64,000 nt of DNA. It comes from Gibbsiella quercinecans (GTDB lineage Bacteria; Pseudomonadota; Gammaproteobacteria; Enterobacterales; Enterobacteriaceae). The notes under the pieces were generated by a model. That model worked only from the letters and a program-made list of their open reading frames with translations. It was not told the origin of the DNA and made no database searches. The stretch lies in contig NZ_CP014136.1 in NCBI RefSeq assembly GCF_002291425.1, forward strand, positions 3,472,001 through 3,536,000. Reading direction: 5' to 3'. Shown piece by piece: positions 28,614-39,397 of this stretch. The number at the start of each line of letters is the position of its first letter. Within the stretch, counting starts at the first letter, position 1. A program made the position numbers and the translations under genes.

Positions 28614-29564
28614 TTACCTGGCGGCCAAACGTTTTTCGATGGCGTCCATGAGCATGCCGGTAATCGAAACCGGGAACGCAGCTTCAATCTCACGCACACA
28701 GGTTGGGCTGGTGACGTTGATTTCGGTCAGGCGATCGCCGATCACGTCCAGGCCAACGAAGATCAGGCCCTTTTCTTTCAGCGTCGGCGCAACGGCGCGG
28801 GCGATCGCCCAATCGCTTTCGCTCAGTGGGCGCGCTTCGCCGCGGCCGCCGGCCGCCAGGTTGCCGCGGGTTTCGCCCTGCGCAGGGATACGCGCCAAGC
28901 AATACGGAACGGGCTCACCGTCCACCATCAGGATGCGTTTGTCGCCGTCTTTGATGGCCGGCAGGAAGTTCTGCGCCATGCAGAAGCGGCTGCCGTGCTC
29001 GGTCAGGGTTTCGATAATCACCGACAGGTTAGGATCGTCTTGTTTCACGCGGAAAATCGATGCGCCGCCCATGCCGTCCAGCGGTTTGAGAATGATATCG
29101 CCGTGCTGCTGGTGGAATTGGCGGATATGCTGTGCGCTGCGGCTGACCAGTGTGTCCGGCGTCAGCTCTGGGAACCAGGCGGTGAACAGTTTCTCGTTGC
29201 AGTCACGCAGGCTTTGCGGCTTGTTGACCACCAGCGTGCCTTTGGCTTCCGCACGCTCCAGAATATAGGTGGCATAGATATATTCGGTATCAAACGGCGG
29301 GTCTTTGCGCTGCAGAATCACATCCAGCTCATGTAACGCCAGATCCTGCTCGGCGCCGAAACTGTACCAATCTGCCTTGTCTTCTTGGACGCTCAACAGG
29401 CGGGTGCGCGCGCGGCCTTCACCCTGGTGCAGGTAAAGATCGTTCATCTCAATGTAGTGCAGCTCCCAGCCGCGGCGCTGTGCTTCAAGCAGCATGGCGA
29501 AGCTGGTGTCTTTTTTAATGTTGATGGATGAAATCGGATCCATCACGATGCCGAGCTTGATCAT
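28614..29564 (-). CDS. gshB: Glutathione synthetase
   Basis: ATP-grasp ligase joining gamma-glutamylcysteine and glycine. 316 residues; N-terminus MIKLGIVMDPISSINIKKDT, ATP-binding DIILKPLDGMGGASIFRV and the metal-binding C-terminal EINVTSPTCVREIE. Start preceded by GGAGAAGAG. rsmE lies 15 bases upstream, so gshB is in an rsmE-gshB-yqgE-ruvX operon. Confidence 0.96.
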   Translation of the reverse strand: MIKLGIVMDPISSINIKKDTSFAMLLEAQRRGWELHYIEMNDLYLHQGEGRARTRLLSVQEDKADWYSFGAEQDLALHELDVILQRKDPPFDTEYIYATYILERAEAKGTLVVNKPQSLRDCNEKLFTAWFPELTPDTLVSRSAQHIRQFHQQHGDIILKPLDGMGGASIFRVKQDDPNLSVIIETLTEHGSRFCMAQNFLPAIKDGDKRILMVDGEPVPYCLARIPAQGETRGNLAAGGRGEARPLSESDWAIARAVAPTLKEKGLIFVGLDVIGDRLTEINVTSPTCVREIEAAFPVSITGMLMDAIEKRLAAR

Positions 29565-29579
29565 TCTTTCTCTTCTCCT

Positions 29580-30311
29580 TTAACCCAGATCGCCGAAACG
29601 CACCTGCAGAGCGGTAATTGCGGTGAGCGCTGTGGTTTCTGTACGCAGAATACGTGGCCCCAGCAGGATATCAGTAAATCCGTAACCTGTGGTCATCGCA
29701 ATTTCGTCAGCGGATAAACCGCCCTCCGGCCCAATCAGCAGGCGGACATGATCCACCGGCAAGGGCAGCGTGTTGATACTGTGGTTGGCGCGTGGGTGCA
29801 GATTCAGTTTCAGGCTACCGTCCTGCTCGGCACACCAGGCTTCCAGTTGCATCGCCGCGCGGATTTCCGGAATGCGGTTGCGGCCGCACTGTTCGCAGGC
29901 GGCAATGGCGATTTTTTGCCACTGTTGCGTCTTTTTCGCCAGCCGCTCGCCGTCCAGTTTTACGCCGCAACGTTCGGAAAACAGTGGGGTAATCACATTG
30001 ACGCCGAGTTCGATCGATTTCTGAATGGTGAACTCCATCTTTTCACCGCGCGAGATCACCTGGCCAAGATGCAGGTTCAGCGGCGACTCGCGGTCTTCTG
30101 GCTGGCCCGCGCCCACCTGCACCCGCACATTTTTTTTATCCACGTGACTAATGGCGGCATCGAACACGCAATTGCTGCCATCGAACAGTTGCAGCGCCTG
30201 GCCAACGCCCATGCGCAGTACGCGCCCTACGTGGTTGGCGGCATCGTCGCTCAGCGCGATATCGGTATTGGCGGCCAGCGGTTGCGGGTGATAAATGCGG
30301 GGTATACGCAT
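29580..30311 (-). CDS. rsmE: 16S rRNA m3U1498 methyltransferase
   Basis: SPOUT-class methyltransferase modifying U1498 of 16S rRNA. ATG 30311 ([20 protein letters not shown]) gives 243 residues, the E. coli length; the frame is open for 33 more codons upstream without family support. The knotted SAM site is seen as [14 protein letters not shown] and [18 protein letters not shown] ([16 protein letters not shown]) motifs. Confidence 0.95.
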   Translation of the reverse strand: MRIPRIYHPQPLAANTDIALSDDAANHVGRVLRMGVGQALQLFDGSNCVFDAAISHVDKKNVRVQVGAGQPEDRESPLNLHLGQVISRGEKMEFTIQKSIELGVNVITPLFSERCGVKLDGERLAKKTQQWQKIAIAACEQCGRNRIPEIRAAMQLEAWCAEQDGSLKLNLHPRANHSINTLPLPVDHVRLLIGPEGGLSADEIAMTTGYGFTDILLGPRILRTETTALTAITALQVRFGDLG

Positions 30312-30397
30312 AATGGTTGTTTGATCCTGATGAAAGCGCGCCGCATCCGGCGGCGCGGCGAAAAGAAATAGATAGCCACTATAGTAGGTTAGCCTTT

Positions 30398-31084
30398 TTA
30401 CCGCTGGCAAGCCCGTTGAATATAGGGGTTGTGCTGGCCCTGTACTTTAGCGATACGTGCGTCACGGGTGCATTCCCACTGGCTGACGGGGTATTGGCGG
30501 TTCCAAACCTCAAACAGCTGGGTTTGCTGGCGCGATAGCTGCAGGTGGTATCGATCGCGCATATAAAAATAGGTGCGGGCGATGGCGCCGCGGGCCCGTG
30601 CCGGCGGTTCGGCCTGCTTGTTTTTGAAATCCACTTTCATCGGGCACTGGCCGTATTGGCCTTCGCCGCCGCGCCACTGGCTGTACATAAAGTTATTGCG
30701 ATCGCCATTCACCTCGCCAATGGCCGGCTGCAGGTTGTGCAGATCGGTTTCTATTTGGCGGTAGAGCGGATCTTTATTGCAGTTTTTGCGCCCGCCGTTT
30801 TGCCAACATTGCAACTGGTGGCCGAACTGCCAGGCGGGCACCACGTGTTCCCATTCGATCCGGTTGGCGCGCTGCGCATTTTTACGCACCTGGTAACCAC
30901 AGCTGGTGAGATCCGGCACGCCTTTCTTACCCTGCCAGTGTATTTGGCAACCGCAGTAAAAGCTGCCGGGCGCATCGCGGTTGATGGCCGCCGCCGCCGC
31001 TTTGGCCTGGCTAAAATTATTGATGCCGTGCGCCTGTACGGTGCCGATCGTCAGTAGTGTTGCGAACAAAATTTTGCGAAGCAT
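30398..31084 (-). CDS. endA: Endonuclease I
   Basis: Periplasmic non-specific double-strand DNase. ATG 31084 gives a signal peptide ([20 protein letters not shown]) and 228 residues. The His-Me-finger active site is [13 protein letters not shown]; several cysteines ([18 protein letters not shown]) form the expected disulfides. An ATG at 31096 is possible but lengthens the signal. Between sprT and rsmE as in E. coli. Confidence 0.95.
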   Translation of the reverse strand: MLRKILFATLLTIGTVQAHGINNFSQAKAAAAAINRDAPGSFYCGCQIHWQGKKGVPDLTSCGYQVRKNAQRANRIEWEHVVPAWQFGHQLQCWQNGGRKNCNKDPLYRQIETDLHNLQPAIGEVNGDRNNFMYSQWRGGEGQYGQCPMKVDFKNKQAEPPARARGAIARTYFYMRDRYHLQLSRQQTQLFEVWNRQYPVSQWECTRDARIAKVQGQHNPYIQRACQR

Positions 31085-31182
31085 ATTCCAAAACAACTCG
31101 AAATTGGAAAAGCAGGCAGGGTAACGGAAGTTGCATGGCGTAGCAAAGGGTGGGAATTCCTAGTTTTAACGCATAAAGCGTT

Positions 31183-31698
31183 TCATTTAGGCGTTTCTGT
31201 AGCGGTAAATTTTAATTTTTCGCCGCAGCGGCGGCAGCGGTATTCACTCTTGCCGCGCATGACGCGGTTATGGCGGCGTAGGGTGAGCTGGTGCATCTGG
31301 CAGGCGCAGCGGTAAGGGAAGGTTTTGCTCTGCACCGAGCTGATTTCAAAGCGGTGCGTGCGGCTGGCCGGCACTGACAGCACCGTTTCCATCATCCATT
31401 TCCATTCGCGCCCGTGTGGCGGCACGCGGCCAAACTGGCGGAACACTAGCAGGTGCGCAAGCTCATGCGGCACTACTTCGTCAATAAATGGCTGTTGGTT
31501 TTCGAGCAGCAGCACCGGGTTGAGGCGGATCTCCCAGGCTTGCAGCCAGGCGGTTCCCGCGCTGGTGCCGCGTTGCTGGTAAACCAGCTTTGGCTCGGGG
31601 AAATCGATCGCAAAATGCGTGCGCGCCAACTGGAGTTTTTCCCGCAGGCAACGCATCACCGCCTGCTGCAGCGCAATGGGGATTCTTACTTTGTTCAT
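31183..31698 (-). CDS. sprT: SprT-family zinc protein
   Basis: A 171-residue SprT/YcgR-type zinc protein with an HExxH site ([19 protein letters not shown]) and a C-terminal zinc ribbon ([16 protein letters not shown]); its physiological role is unclear. ATG 31698 ([18 protein letters not shown]) matches the family start; the frame extends 57 codons upstream through unrelated sequence. In E. coli galP or metK lie next; here a different block (fumarase) follows, a synteny break. Confidence 0.92.
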   Translation of the reverse strand: MNKVRIPIALQQAVMRCLREKLQLARTHFAIDFPEPKLVYQQRGTSAGTAWLQAWEIRLNPVLLLENQQPFIDEVVPHELAHLLVFRQFGRVPPHGREWKWMMETVLSVPASRTHRFEISSVQSKTFPYRCACQMHQLTLRRHNRVMRGKSEYRCRRCGEKLKFTATETPK

Positions 31699-32014
31699 TG
31701 CCGCTAGCATAGACGGGGGCGCAGCGGCTGGCAATATGCCAACCGTTTTATACCCGGATTGAAGGTAATGGATTGTAATGAATGTGTTAATTAATGGATA
31801 ATGAATCGTGTCTTCGGATACGGCTTCACGGCTTTTACCGCACGGCGGCGCCAACGCAACCGTTATCATTATAAATTGAATGGTTATTTGCGATTTGGCG
31901 CAATAATAGCGTGAACAAAAATACGTAAGGTAAAGGTTGGTTTTGATACAGCGCGCCGATGCCGTGCGCTGACGTATGAATTTTTGCGCAACTGATGTTG
32001 CAAGTGAGAGATCA
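31699..32014. other. Divergent sprT-fumarase intergenic region
   Basis: About 316 bases with no gene. It holds the divergent upstream regions of sprT and the fumarase gene. I could not fix a convincing promoter or an FNR or ArcA site by eye. Confidence 0.5.
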
Positions 32015-33661
32015 ATGTCGAATAAACCGTTCCACTATCAAGAGCCCTTTCCGCTAGCGAAAGACCGCACGGAATATTATCTGTTAAGCCGTGATTATGT
32101 CTCCGTCACCCAGTTTGAAGGGCAGGAGATTTTGAAGGTCGATCCTAAAGCGCTCACTCTGCTGGCCCAGCACGCGTTTCATGATGCTTCTTTTATGCTA
32201 CGCCCGGCGCACCAGCAGCAGGTCGCCGCCATTCTTGATGATCCCGAGGCCAGCGAAAACGACAAGTATGTGGCGCTGCAATTCCTGCGCAACTCTGAAA
32301 TCGCCGCCAAGGGCATCTTGCCCACCTGCCAGGACACCGGCACCGCGATTATCGTCGGGAAAAAGGGGCAACGGGTATGGACCGGCGGCGGCGATGAAGA
32401 AGCGCTGTCGCGCGGGGTGTACAACACCTTTATCGAAGATAACCTGCGCTACTCGCAAAACGCCGCGCTGGATATGTATCAAGAGGTCAATACCGGCACT
32501 AACCTGCCGGCACAGATCGATCTCTACAGCGTGGACGGCGATGAATATAAATTCCTCTGCATCGCCAAAGGCGGCGGTTCCGCCAACAAAACCTACCTAT
32601 ACCAGGAAACCAAAGCGCTGCTTTCGCCGGGCAAACTGAAAAACTACCTGGTGGATAAAATGCGCACGCTGGGTACCGCGGCCTGCCCGCCGTACCACGT
32701 GGCGTTTGTTATCGGCGGCACCTCGGCAGAAGCGACGCTGAAAACCGTCAAGCTGGCTTCCACCCACTATTATGATCAATTGCCCACCGAAGGTAATGAA
32801 CACGGCCAGGCGTTCCGCGACGTGCAACTGGAGCAGGAACTGTTGGAAGAGGCGCAGAACCTGGGGCTGGGCGCGCAGTTCGGCGGCAAATATTTTGCCC
32901 ATGATATCCGCGTGATCCGCCTGCCGCGCCACGGCGCTTCTTGCCCGCTCGGCATGGGCGTTTCCTGTTCGGCTGACCGTAACATCAAAGGCAAGATTAA
33001 CCGCGACGGCATCTGGCTGGAAAAACTGGAGCACAATCCGGGGAAATTCATTCCGGCTGAGCTGCGCCAGGCGGGCGAGGGGGATGCGATCAAGGTGGAT
33101 CTGAACCGCCCGATGAGCGAGATCCTCAAGCAGCTTTCGCAATACCCGGTTTCCACTCGTCTGTCGCTGAGCGGCACCATCATCGTGGGGCGCGACATTG
33201 CGCATGCCAAACTCAAAGAGGGCCTGGAACGGGGCGAGGGCTTACCGCAGTATGTGAAAGATCACCCGATCTATTACGCCGGCCCGGCCAAAACGCCGGA
33301 GGGTTATGCTTCCGGTTCCCTGGGGCCGACTACCGCGGGGCGCATGGATTCCTACGTTGACCTGTTGCAGGCCAACGGCGGCAGCATGATCATGCTGGCG
33401 AAAGGCAACCGCAGCCAGCAGGTGACCGACGCCTGCCACAAACACGGCGGCTTCTACCTGGGCAGCATCGGCGGCCCGGCGGCGGTGCTGGCGCAGCAAA
33501 GCATCAAGAGCCTGGAATGTGTGGCCTACCCTGAGTTAGGGATGGAGGCGATCTGGAAAATCGAGGTTGAGGATTTCCCGGCCTTTATCCTGGTGGATGA
33601 TAAAGGCAATGATTTCTTCCAGAAAATACAGGCGACGCAGTGCACGCACTGCGTGAAATAA
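32015..33661 (+). CDS. fumA: Class I (Fe-S) fumarate hydratase
   Basis: Oxygen-sensitive [4Fe-4S] enzyme interconverting fumarate and malate in the TCA cycle. 548 residues from ATG 32015 ([20 protein letters not shown]), nearly identical in layout to E. coli FumA/FumB; I cannot tell which of the two it corresponds to. Cluster cysteines lie in [21 protein letters not shown] and [10 protein letters not shown]. An upstream in-frame ATG at 31976 lacks family support. Ends at a strong terminator shared with convergent aroP. Confidence 0.93.
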   Translation: MSNKPFHYQEPFPLAKDRTEYYLLSRDYVSVTQFEGQEILKVDPKALTLLAQHAFHDASFMLRPAHQQQVAAILDDPEASENDKYVALQFLRNSEIAAKGILPTCQDTGTAIIVGKKGQRVWTGGGDEEALSRGVYNTFIEDNLRYSQNAALDMYQEVNTGTNLPAQIDLYSVDGDEYKFLCIAKGGGSANKTYLYQETKALLSPGKLKNYLVDKMRTLGTAACPPYHVAFVIGGTSAEATLKTVKLASTHYYDQLPTEGNEHGQAFRDVQLEQELLEEAQNLGLGAQFGGKYFAHDIRVIRLPRHGASCPLGMGVSCSADRNIKGKINRDGIWLEKLEHNPGKFIPAELRQAGEGDAIKVDLNRPMSEILKQLSQYPVSTRLSLSGTIIVGRDIAHAKLKEGLERGEGLPQYVKDHPIYYAGPAKTPEGYASGSLGPTTAGRMDSYVDLLQANGGSMIMLAKGNRSQQVTDACHKHGGFYLGSIGGPAAVLAQQSIKSLECVAYPELGMEAIWKIEVEDFPAFILVDDKGNDFFQKIQATQCTHCVK

Positions 33662-33689
33662 CCACCGTCGTCCCAGGATGAGGGATATA

Positions 33690-33727
33690 AAAAACGCCGC
33701 CCGGTGGATTACCGGGCGGCGTTTTGC
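33690..33727. terminator. Strong bidirectional terminator between fumA and aroP
   Basis: Perfect arms AAAACGCCGCCCGGT / ACCGGGCGGCGTTTT with a short loop; A-run on one side and T-run on the other serve both convergent genes. Confidence 0.92.
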
Positions 33728-33748
33728 CTGATAGGCATGTCGCTTCGG

Positions 33749-35125
33749 TTAGCGATTGGCGGCAGCGGCCGCTTTCTGGCTGCGTTGCTTAATGATGTAG
33801 CCCAGCGCCAGAACCGCGATCCAAACTGGGATCAGCAGTACGGAAATGCGGATGCCCGGCGTCAGGTACATGATCACCAATATCCCGGCCAGGAACAGCA
33901 GGCACAGGTAGTTACTCAATGGGTACCAGAAGGCTTTGAACTTCGGCTCAATGCCTTCGCGGCGCTTGGCGGCACGGAACTTCAGGTGAGCCAGGCTGAT
34001 CATTGCCCAGTTGATCACCAACGCGGAAACCACCAGTGCCATCAGCAGTTCAAACGCGCGGCCTGGGATCAGATAGTTGATCAGCACGCAGAATGCGGTT
34101 GCCAGAGCGGACAGGCCAATCGCCACCACCGGCACGCCGCGGCCGTCCACGGTCAGCAGGCTTTTCGGGCCGTTGCCCTGTTTTGCCAGGCCGTACAGCA
34201 TGCGGCTGTTGCAGTATACGCAACTGTTGTAAACCGACAGTGCGGCGGTGAGTACGACGATATTCAGCACCGTTGCTACCACATCGCTGTTCAGCGCATG
34301 GAAGATCAACACGAACGGGCTACCGCCTTCAACCACTTTCCCCCACGGATACAGCGACAGCAGGATGGTCAGGGAACCGATATAGAAAATCAGGATACGG
34401 TAAATGACCTGGTTGGTGGCCTGCGGGATGCTTTTCTCCGGGTTGTCGGCTTCCGCCGCGGTGATCCCGACAAGCTCCAGCCCGCCGAACGAGAACATGA
34501 TCACCGCCATCGCCATAACCAGCCCCAGGATGCCGTTAGGGAAGAACCCGCCCTGCGCCCACAGGTTGGTGACCGTCGCCTCCGGGCCGCCCATACCGCT
34601 GAACAGCAGATAGGCGCCGAATACGATCATGCCGATAATCGCCACCACTTTGATGATCGCGAACCAGAACTCCATCTCGCCGTAAACTTTGACGTTCGCC
34701 AGGTTGATGGCATTGATCAGTAGGAAGAACACGGCGGCGGATACCCAGGTCGGGATCCCCGGCCACCAGTACTGGACGTAAATCCCCACGGCGGTCAGTT
34801 CCGCCATCGCCACCAGGACATACAGCACCCAGTAGTTCCAGCCGGAGGCAAAGCCGGCGAAGTTGCCCCAGTATTTATAGGCAAAGTGGCTGAAGGAGCC
34901 GGCGACCGGTTCTTCCACCACCATTTCGCCCAGTTGGCGCATGATCAGGAAGGCGATAAACCCACCGATCGCATAGCCCAAGATCACTGAAGGGCCGGCC
35001 ATCTTTATTGTTTGTGCGATACCGAGGAAAAGCCCGGTACCAATTGCGCCACCTAAGGCAATCAACTGAATATGGCGGTTTTTCAGGCCACGTTTCAACT
35101 GATCGCCCTGCGTTTTCCCATCCAT
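33749..35125 (-). CDS. aroP: Aromatic amino acid permease
   Basis: Proton-driven APC-family importer of Phe, Tyr and Trp in the inner membrane; 458 residues with about 12 membrane segments. The family N-terminus LKRGLKNRHIQLIALGGAIG (about 10-29) and segment GEMVVEEPVAGSFSHFAYKY match AroP; its place next to pdhR-aceEF-lpd is the E. coli one. Two candidate TyrR boxes lie 38-78 bases upstream, consistent with TyrR repression. Confidence 0.93.
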   Translation of the reverse strand: MDGKTQGDQLKRGLKNRHIQLIALGGAIGTGLFLGIAQTIKMAGPSVILGYAIGGFIAFLIMRQLGEMVVEEPVAGSFSHFAYKYWGNFAGFASGWNYWVLYVLVAMAELTAVGIYVQYWWPGIPTWVSAAVFFLLINAINLANVKVYGEMEFWFAIIKVVAIIGMIVFGAYLLFSGMGGPEATVTNLWAQGGFFPNGILGLVMAMAVIMFSFGGLELVGITAAEADNPEKSIPQATNQVIYRILIFYIGSLTILLSLYPWGKVVEGGSPFVLIFHALNSDVVATVLNIVVLTAALSVYNSCVYCNSRMLYGLAKQGNGPKSLLTVDGRGVPVVAIGLSALATAFCVLINYLIPGRAFELLMALVVSALVINWAMISLAHLKFRAAKRREGIEPKFKAFWYPLSNYLCLLFLAGILVIMYLTPGIRISVLLIPVWIAVLALGYIIKQRSQKAAAAANR

Positions 35126-35162
35126 CCATTTACCCTCTGTCGTTGCAGAATAACCCCCCGCT

Positions 35163-35203
35163 TGTAAAGCGGTGATTACGGTGTGTGTATCTTATTTTTT
35201 ACG
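35163..35203 (-). promoter_or_regulatory. Pair of candidate TyrR boxes upstream of aroP
   Basis: TGTAAA-N6-ATTACG at 35163-35180 and TGTATC-N6-TTTACG at 35186-35203 resemble the TyrR consensus TGTAAA-N6-TTTACA and are 23 bp apart centre to centre, the two-box arrangement known at aroP. The rest of the 613-base aroP-pdhR gap carries no gene. Confidence 0.5.
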
Positions 35204-35688
35204 GTGTTATTGCTATTTATTCCACGGCACCGCTACCGTTCAGCTCAGAATAATGTTAAGCGCGGCGGTTTGCACCTGCTTTATCATCGGAGTGATTAAT
35301 ATTGCAGCACTTTTGCCAATAAAGTGCGGGTTATGTGTCTTTATTGGCTGTGTGGTGCATGAAACAAGCAACGCCCGCGTTTTTGTGCAAAACCTTGCGC
35401 TATTTCCGGGTTATTGATACCTGGCCGCCGGCTGCCCGGCACGATGGTGGCACTGCGCCCGCCGTTCATAAAATCGTCATGGCGCTATCGTAGCTTGGCC
35501 TGCCGGACGGAGGTTTCGCAAAGGTTAAATCGGGTGATGGGTGGGTAAAGAGTATGACTAGCACCGCGTTATCGTATTGCAGCCGGCCATGAGGTGAGGT
35601 GTTAAAATGTGCGGCAAATCATGATTTCGATCAAGCCCAATATGGACACGAGGTGAATACTTTGTTACTTTACGGTCACGTTTTTTAA

Positions 35689-35703
35689 ATTGGTATTACC
35701 AAT
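35689..35703 (+). promoter_or_regulatory. PdhR operator
   Basis: ATTGGTATTACCAAT is a perfect match to the PdhR palindrome (ATTGGT-N3-ACCAAT), 35 bases before the pdhR start. It implies pyruvate-relieved autorepression of pdhR-aceEF-lpd. Confidence 0.92.
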
Positions 35704-35738
35704 TGACTCCGCGCCATTTCGCAGAGAAGAAATCACCC

Positions 35739-36503
35739 ATGGCCTACACCAAAATCCGTCAGCCCAAGCTGTCAGACGTTATTGAGCAGCAGCTCGAATA
35801 TCTGATCCTTGAAGGGACACTGCGCCCAGGCGAAAAACTGCCGCCCGAGCGTGAACTGGCGAAGCAATTTGATGTTTCCCGTCCTTCTCTGAGAGAGGCT
35901 ATCCAACGTCTGGAAGCCAAAGGCCTGCTGTTGCGCCGCCAGGGCGGCGGCACCTTTGTGCAGGCAAATCTGTGGCAAAGCGTTAGCGATCCTCTGGCTG
36001 AACTGCTGGCCAATCACCCTGAATCACAATTCGATCTGCTGGAAACCCGCCATGCGCTGGAAGGCATCGCCGCCTACTATGCGGCACTGCGGGGCACGGA
36101 TGAAGATTTAGCGCGCATTCGTGATTGCCACCAGGTGATTCAGCAGGCGCAGGACAGCGGCGATCTGGCCGCTGAAGCCGATGCGGTTATGCAGTATCAG
36201 ATTGCCGTCACTGAGGCGGCCCATAACGTCGTTTTGCTGCATCTGTTGCGCTGTATGGGGCCGATGCTGGAGCAGAATGTCCGCCAAAATTTTGAATTGC
36301 TCTACTCGCGCCGGGAAATGCTGGCAACAGTGAGCAGCCACCGCGCCGGTATTTTTGAGGCGATTGTGGCACGCGAGCCGGAGAAGGCGCGCGAAGCCTC
36401 GCACCGCCATCTGGCGTTTATCGAGGAAATCTTGCTGGATCTCAGCCGGGAACACACCCGGCGTGAGAGATCGCTGCGGCGTCTCCAGCAACGCAGGGAT
36501 TGA
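35739..36503 (+). CDS. pdhR: Pyruvate-responsive GntR-family repressor PdhR
   Basis: Represses the pyruvate dehydrogenase operon; pyruvate releases it from DNA. 254 residues from ATG 35739 ([20 protein letters not shown]), the E. coli length. N-terminal GntR winged helix ([35 protein letters not shown]), C-terminal FadR-type FCD effector domain. An in-frame ATG at 35703 would overlap the operator and is not supported. aceE follows after 217 bases that contain two long inverted repeats. Confidence 0.96.
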   Translation: MAYTKIRQPKLSDVIEQQLEYLILEGTLRPGEKLPPERELAKQFDVSRPSLREAIQRLEAKGLLLRRQGGGTFVQANLWQSVSDPLAELLANHPESQFDLLETRHALEGIAAYYAALRGTDEDLARIRDCHQVIQQAQDSGDLAAEADAVMQYQIAVTEAAHNVVLLHLLRCMGPMLEQNVRQNFELLYSRREMLATVSSHRAGIFEAIVAREPEKAREASHRHLAFIEEILLDLSREHTRRERSLRRLQQRRD

Positions 36504-36563
36504 GCGTTGTTCCCTTCAGGGCACACCAGCCTGTGGGGAATGGGAGCTCGGGGTGCTGGGGCC

Positions 36564-36602
36564 GTAGGCCAGCGCGGTGCGTGAGCACTGGCGCTGGCCT
36601 AC
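36564..36602. repeat. Long palindrome (REP-like) between pdhR and aceE
   Basis: Perfect 12-bp arms GTAGGCCAGCGC (36564-36575) and GCGCTGGCCTAC (36591-36602), with an inner GTGC/GCAC pair, so the RNA would fold to a long hairpin. The arms end in GTAGGCC/GGCCTAC, as E. coli REP units do. No T-run follows, so it is not a plain terminator; it could be a REP-like element or an mRNA processing or stability site. Confidence 0.55.
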
Positions 36603-36639
36603 CGTCTGATTAAGTACTTTTGCGGCAACTAAACTGACG

Positions 36640-36685
36640 AGCCTGTCTTCGTGTATTTCGGCTTTGGAGTACAGGAAGACAGGCT
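36640..36685 (+). promoter_or_regulatory. 11-bp inverted repeat in the aceE leader
   Basis: AGCCTGTCTTC at 36640-36650 and its exact reverse complement GAAGACAGGCT at 36675-36685, separated by 24 bases and ending 35 bases before the aceE ATG. It would form a hairpin just ahead of the ribosome site (AAGGA) in a transcript from the pdhR or aceE promoter. Confidence 0.45.
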
Positions 36686-36720
36686 CCATACAAACCATTA
36701 GACAGATAAGGAATACCACC

Positions 36721-39384
36721 ATGTCAGAACGTTTAAACAATGACGTGGATCCGATCGAAACCCGCGACTGGCTGCAGGCGATCGAATCGGTCATCCGTGA
36801 AGAGGGTGTTGAGCGAGCTCAGTTTCTGATTGATCAGGTATTGGGAGAAGCGCGCAAAGGCGGCGTTAGCGTTGCAGCCGGTGCTGCAGCGAACAACTAC
36901 GTCAACACCATCGCAGTGGAAGATGAACCTGAATACCCAGGCAACCTGGATCTGGAGCGCCGTATTCGTTCAGCTATCCGCTGGAACGCTATCATGACCG
37001 TTCTGCATGCATCCAAGAAAGACCTGGAGCTGGGTGGCCACATGGCATCCTTCCAGTCTTCCGCGACTTTCTATGAAGTCTGCTTTAACCATTTCTTCCG
37101 CGCACGCAACGAGAAAGACGGCGGCGATCTGGTGTATTTCCAGGGCCACATCTCTCCGGGCGTTTATGCGCGTGCCTTCCTTGAAGGCCGCCTGACCGAA
37201 GAACAAATGAACAACTTCCGTCAGGAAGTTCACGGCAACGGCCTGTCTTCCTATCCGCATCCAAAACTGATGCCGGAATTCTGGCAGTTCCCAACCGTTT
37301 CCATGGGCCTGGGCCCAATCAGCGCCATCTATCAGGCCAAGTTCCTGAAATACCTGGAGCACCGCGGCCTGAAAGACACCGCCGGCCAGACGGTTTATGC
37401 CTTCCTGGGTGATGGCGAAATGGACGAACCGGAATCCAAAGGTGCGATCACCATCGCCACCCGTGAAAAACTGGATAACCTGGTGTTCGTGATCAACTGT
37501 AACCTGCAGCGCCTGGACGGCCCGGTTACCGGCAACGGCAAGATCATCAACGAGCTGGACGGTATCTTCGGCGGTGCCGGCTGGCAGGTGATCAAAGTGA
37601 TCTGGGGCGCGCGTTGGGACGAGCTGCTGCGTAAAGATACCAGCGGCAAGCTGGTGCAGCTGATGAACGAAACCCTGGACGGCGACTACCAGACCTTTAA
37701 ATCCAAAGACGGCGCCTACGTGCGTGAGCACTTCTTCGGCAAATACCCGGAAACCGCTGCGCTGGTCAAAGACATGACCGACGACGAAATCTGGGCGCTG
37801 AACCGCGGTGGTCACGATCCGAAGAAAGTGTTCGCGGCACTGAAAAAAGCGCAAGACACCAAGGGCAAACCGACCGTCATCCTGGCGCATACCATCAAAG
37901 GCTATGGCATGGGTGAAACCGCGGAAGGGAAAAACATCGCTCACCAGGTGAAGAAAATGAACATGGAAGGGGTGCGCCACTTCCGCGATCGTTTCAACGT
38001 GCCGGTTGCCGATGCAGACATCGAAAAACTGCCGTACATCACCTTTGATAAAGGCTCTGACGAGTACAAATACCTGCATGAACGCCGCCAGGCGCTGCAA
38101 GGCTACCTGCCAAGCCGCCTGACTCACTTCAGCGAGAAGCTGGAAATCCCTGCGCTGGAAGACTTCTCTGCGCTGCTGGAAGAGCAGAACAAAGAAATTT
38201 CCACCACCATCGCTTTCGTGCGCGCCCTGAACGTGATGCTCAAGAGCAAGTCGATCAAGGATCGTCTGGTGCCGATCATCGCTGATGAAGCGCGTACCTT
38301 CGGTATGGAAGGTCTGTTCCGTCAGATTGGTATCTACAGCCCGAACGGCCAGCAGTACACCCCGCAGGACCGTGAGCAGGTTGCTTACTATAAAGAAGAC
38401 GAGAAAGGCCAGATCCTGCAGGAAGGCATCAACGAACTGGGTGCGGCTTCTTCCTGGCTGGCGGCGGCGACTTCTTACAGCACCAACGATCTGCCGATGA
38501 TCCCGTTCTACATCTACTATTCGATGTTCGGGTTCCAGCGTATCGGCGATCTGTGCTGGGCGGCGGGCGACCAACAGGCGCGCGGCTTCCTGATCGGCGG
38601 CACCTCCGGGCGCACCACGCTGAATGGCGAAGGCCTGCAGCACGAAGATGGCCACAGCCACATTCAGTCGCTGACCATCCCGAACTGCATCTCTTACGAT
38701 CCGGCCTATGCCTACGAAGTGGCTGTCATCATGCACGATGGCCTGGAACGCATGTACGGTGAGAAACAAGAGAACGTTTACTACTACATCACCACGCTGA
38801 ACGAAAACTACCACATGCCGGCCATGCCGCAGGGTGCGGAAGAAGGCATCCGTAAAGGTATCTACAAGCTCGATACCCTGGCGGGCAGCAAAGGCAAGGT
38901 ACAGCTGTTGGGCTCCGGCTCCATCCTGCGCCACGTGCGTGAAGCGGCCAAGATCCTGGCTGAAGAATACGGCGTGGGTTCCGATGTTTACAGCGTGACC
39001 TCCTTCACCGAACTGGCACGTGACGGCCAGGATTGCGAACGTTGGAACATGCTGCACCCAACCGAAGCGCCGCGCGTGCCTTACATCGCTCAGGTGATGA
39101 ACGACGCACCGGCGGTGGCATCTACCGACTATATGAAACTGTTCGCAGAACAGGTTCGCACTTATGTGCCGGCCAGCGATTATCGCGTACTGGGCACCGA
39201 TGGTTTCGGTCGCTCCGACAGCCGCGAAAATCTGCGTCACCACTTCGAAGTCGATGCTTCCTATGTGGTTGTGGCTGCGCTCGGTGAACTGGCCAAACGC
39301 GGCGAAGTTGAAGCTTCCGTAGTGGCTGAAGCCATTAAGAAATTCGACATCAATCCTGAGAAAGTTAACCCGCGTCTGGCATAA
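36721..39384 (+). CDS. aceE: Pyruvate dehydrogenase E1 component
   Basis: Thiamine-diphosphate enzyme decarboxylating pyruvate and acetylating the E2 lipoyl groups. 887 residues from ATG 36721 ([20 protein letters not shown]), identical in length to E. coli AceE. The ThDP motif runs from [13 protein letters not shown] to VFVINCN. The frame opens 19 codons earlier but that part is not in the family. aceF starts 13 bases downstream. Confidence 0.98.
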   Translation: MSERLNNDVDPIETRDWLQAIESVIREEGVERAQFLIDQVLGEARKGGVSVAAGAAANNYVNTIAVEDEPEYPGNLDLERRIRSAIRWNAIMTVLHASKKDLELGGHMASFQSSATFYEVCFNHFFRARNEKDGGDLVYFQGHISPGVYARAFLEGRLTEEQMNNFRQEVHGNGLSSYPHPKLMPEFWQFPTVSMGLGPISAIYQAKFLKYLEHRGLKDTAGQTVYAFLGDGEMDEPESKGAITIATREKLDNLVFVINCNLQRLDGPVTGNGKIINELDGIFGGAGWQVIKVIWGARWDELLRKDTSGKLVQLMNETLDGDYQTFKSKDGAYVREHFFGKYPETAALVKDMTDDEIWALNRGGHDPKKVFAALKKAQDTKGKPTVILAHTIKGYGMGETAEGKNIAHQVKKMNMEGVRHFRDRFNVPVADADIEKLPYITFDKGSDEYKYLHERRQALQGYLPSRLTHFSEKLEIPALEDFSALLEEQNKEISTTIAFVRALNVMLKSKSIKDRLVPIIADEARTFGMEGLFRQIGIYSPNGQQYTPQDREQVAYYKEDEKGQILQEGINELGAASSWLAAATSYSTNDLPMIPFYIYYSMFGFQRIGDLCWAAGDQQARGFLIGGTSGRTTLNGEGLQHEDGHSHIQSLTIPNCISYDPAYAYEVAVIMHDGLERMYGEKQENVYYYITTLNENYHMPAMPQGAEEGIRKGIYKLDTLAGSKGKVQLLGSGSILRHVREAAKILAEEYGVGSDVYSVTSFTELARDGQDCERWNMLHPTEAPRVPYIAQVMNDAPAVASTDYMKLFAEQVRTYVPASDYRVLGTDGFGRSDSRENLRHHFEVDASYVVVAALGELAKRGEVEASVVAEAIKKFDINPEKVNPRLA

Positions 39385-39397
39385 GAGGTACAGGACA

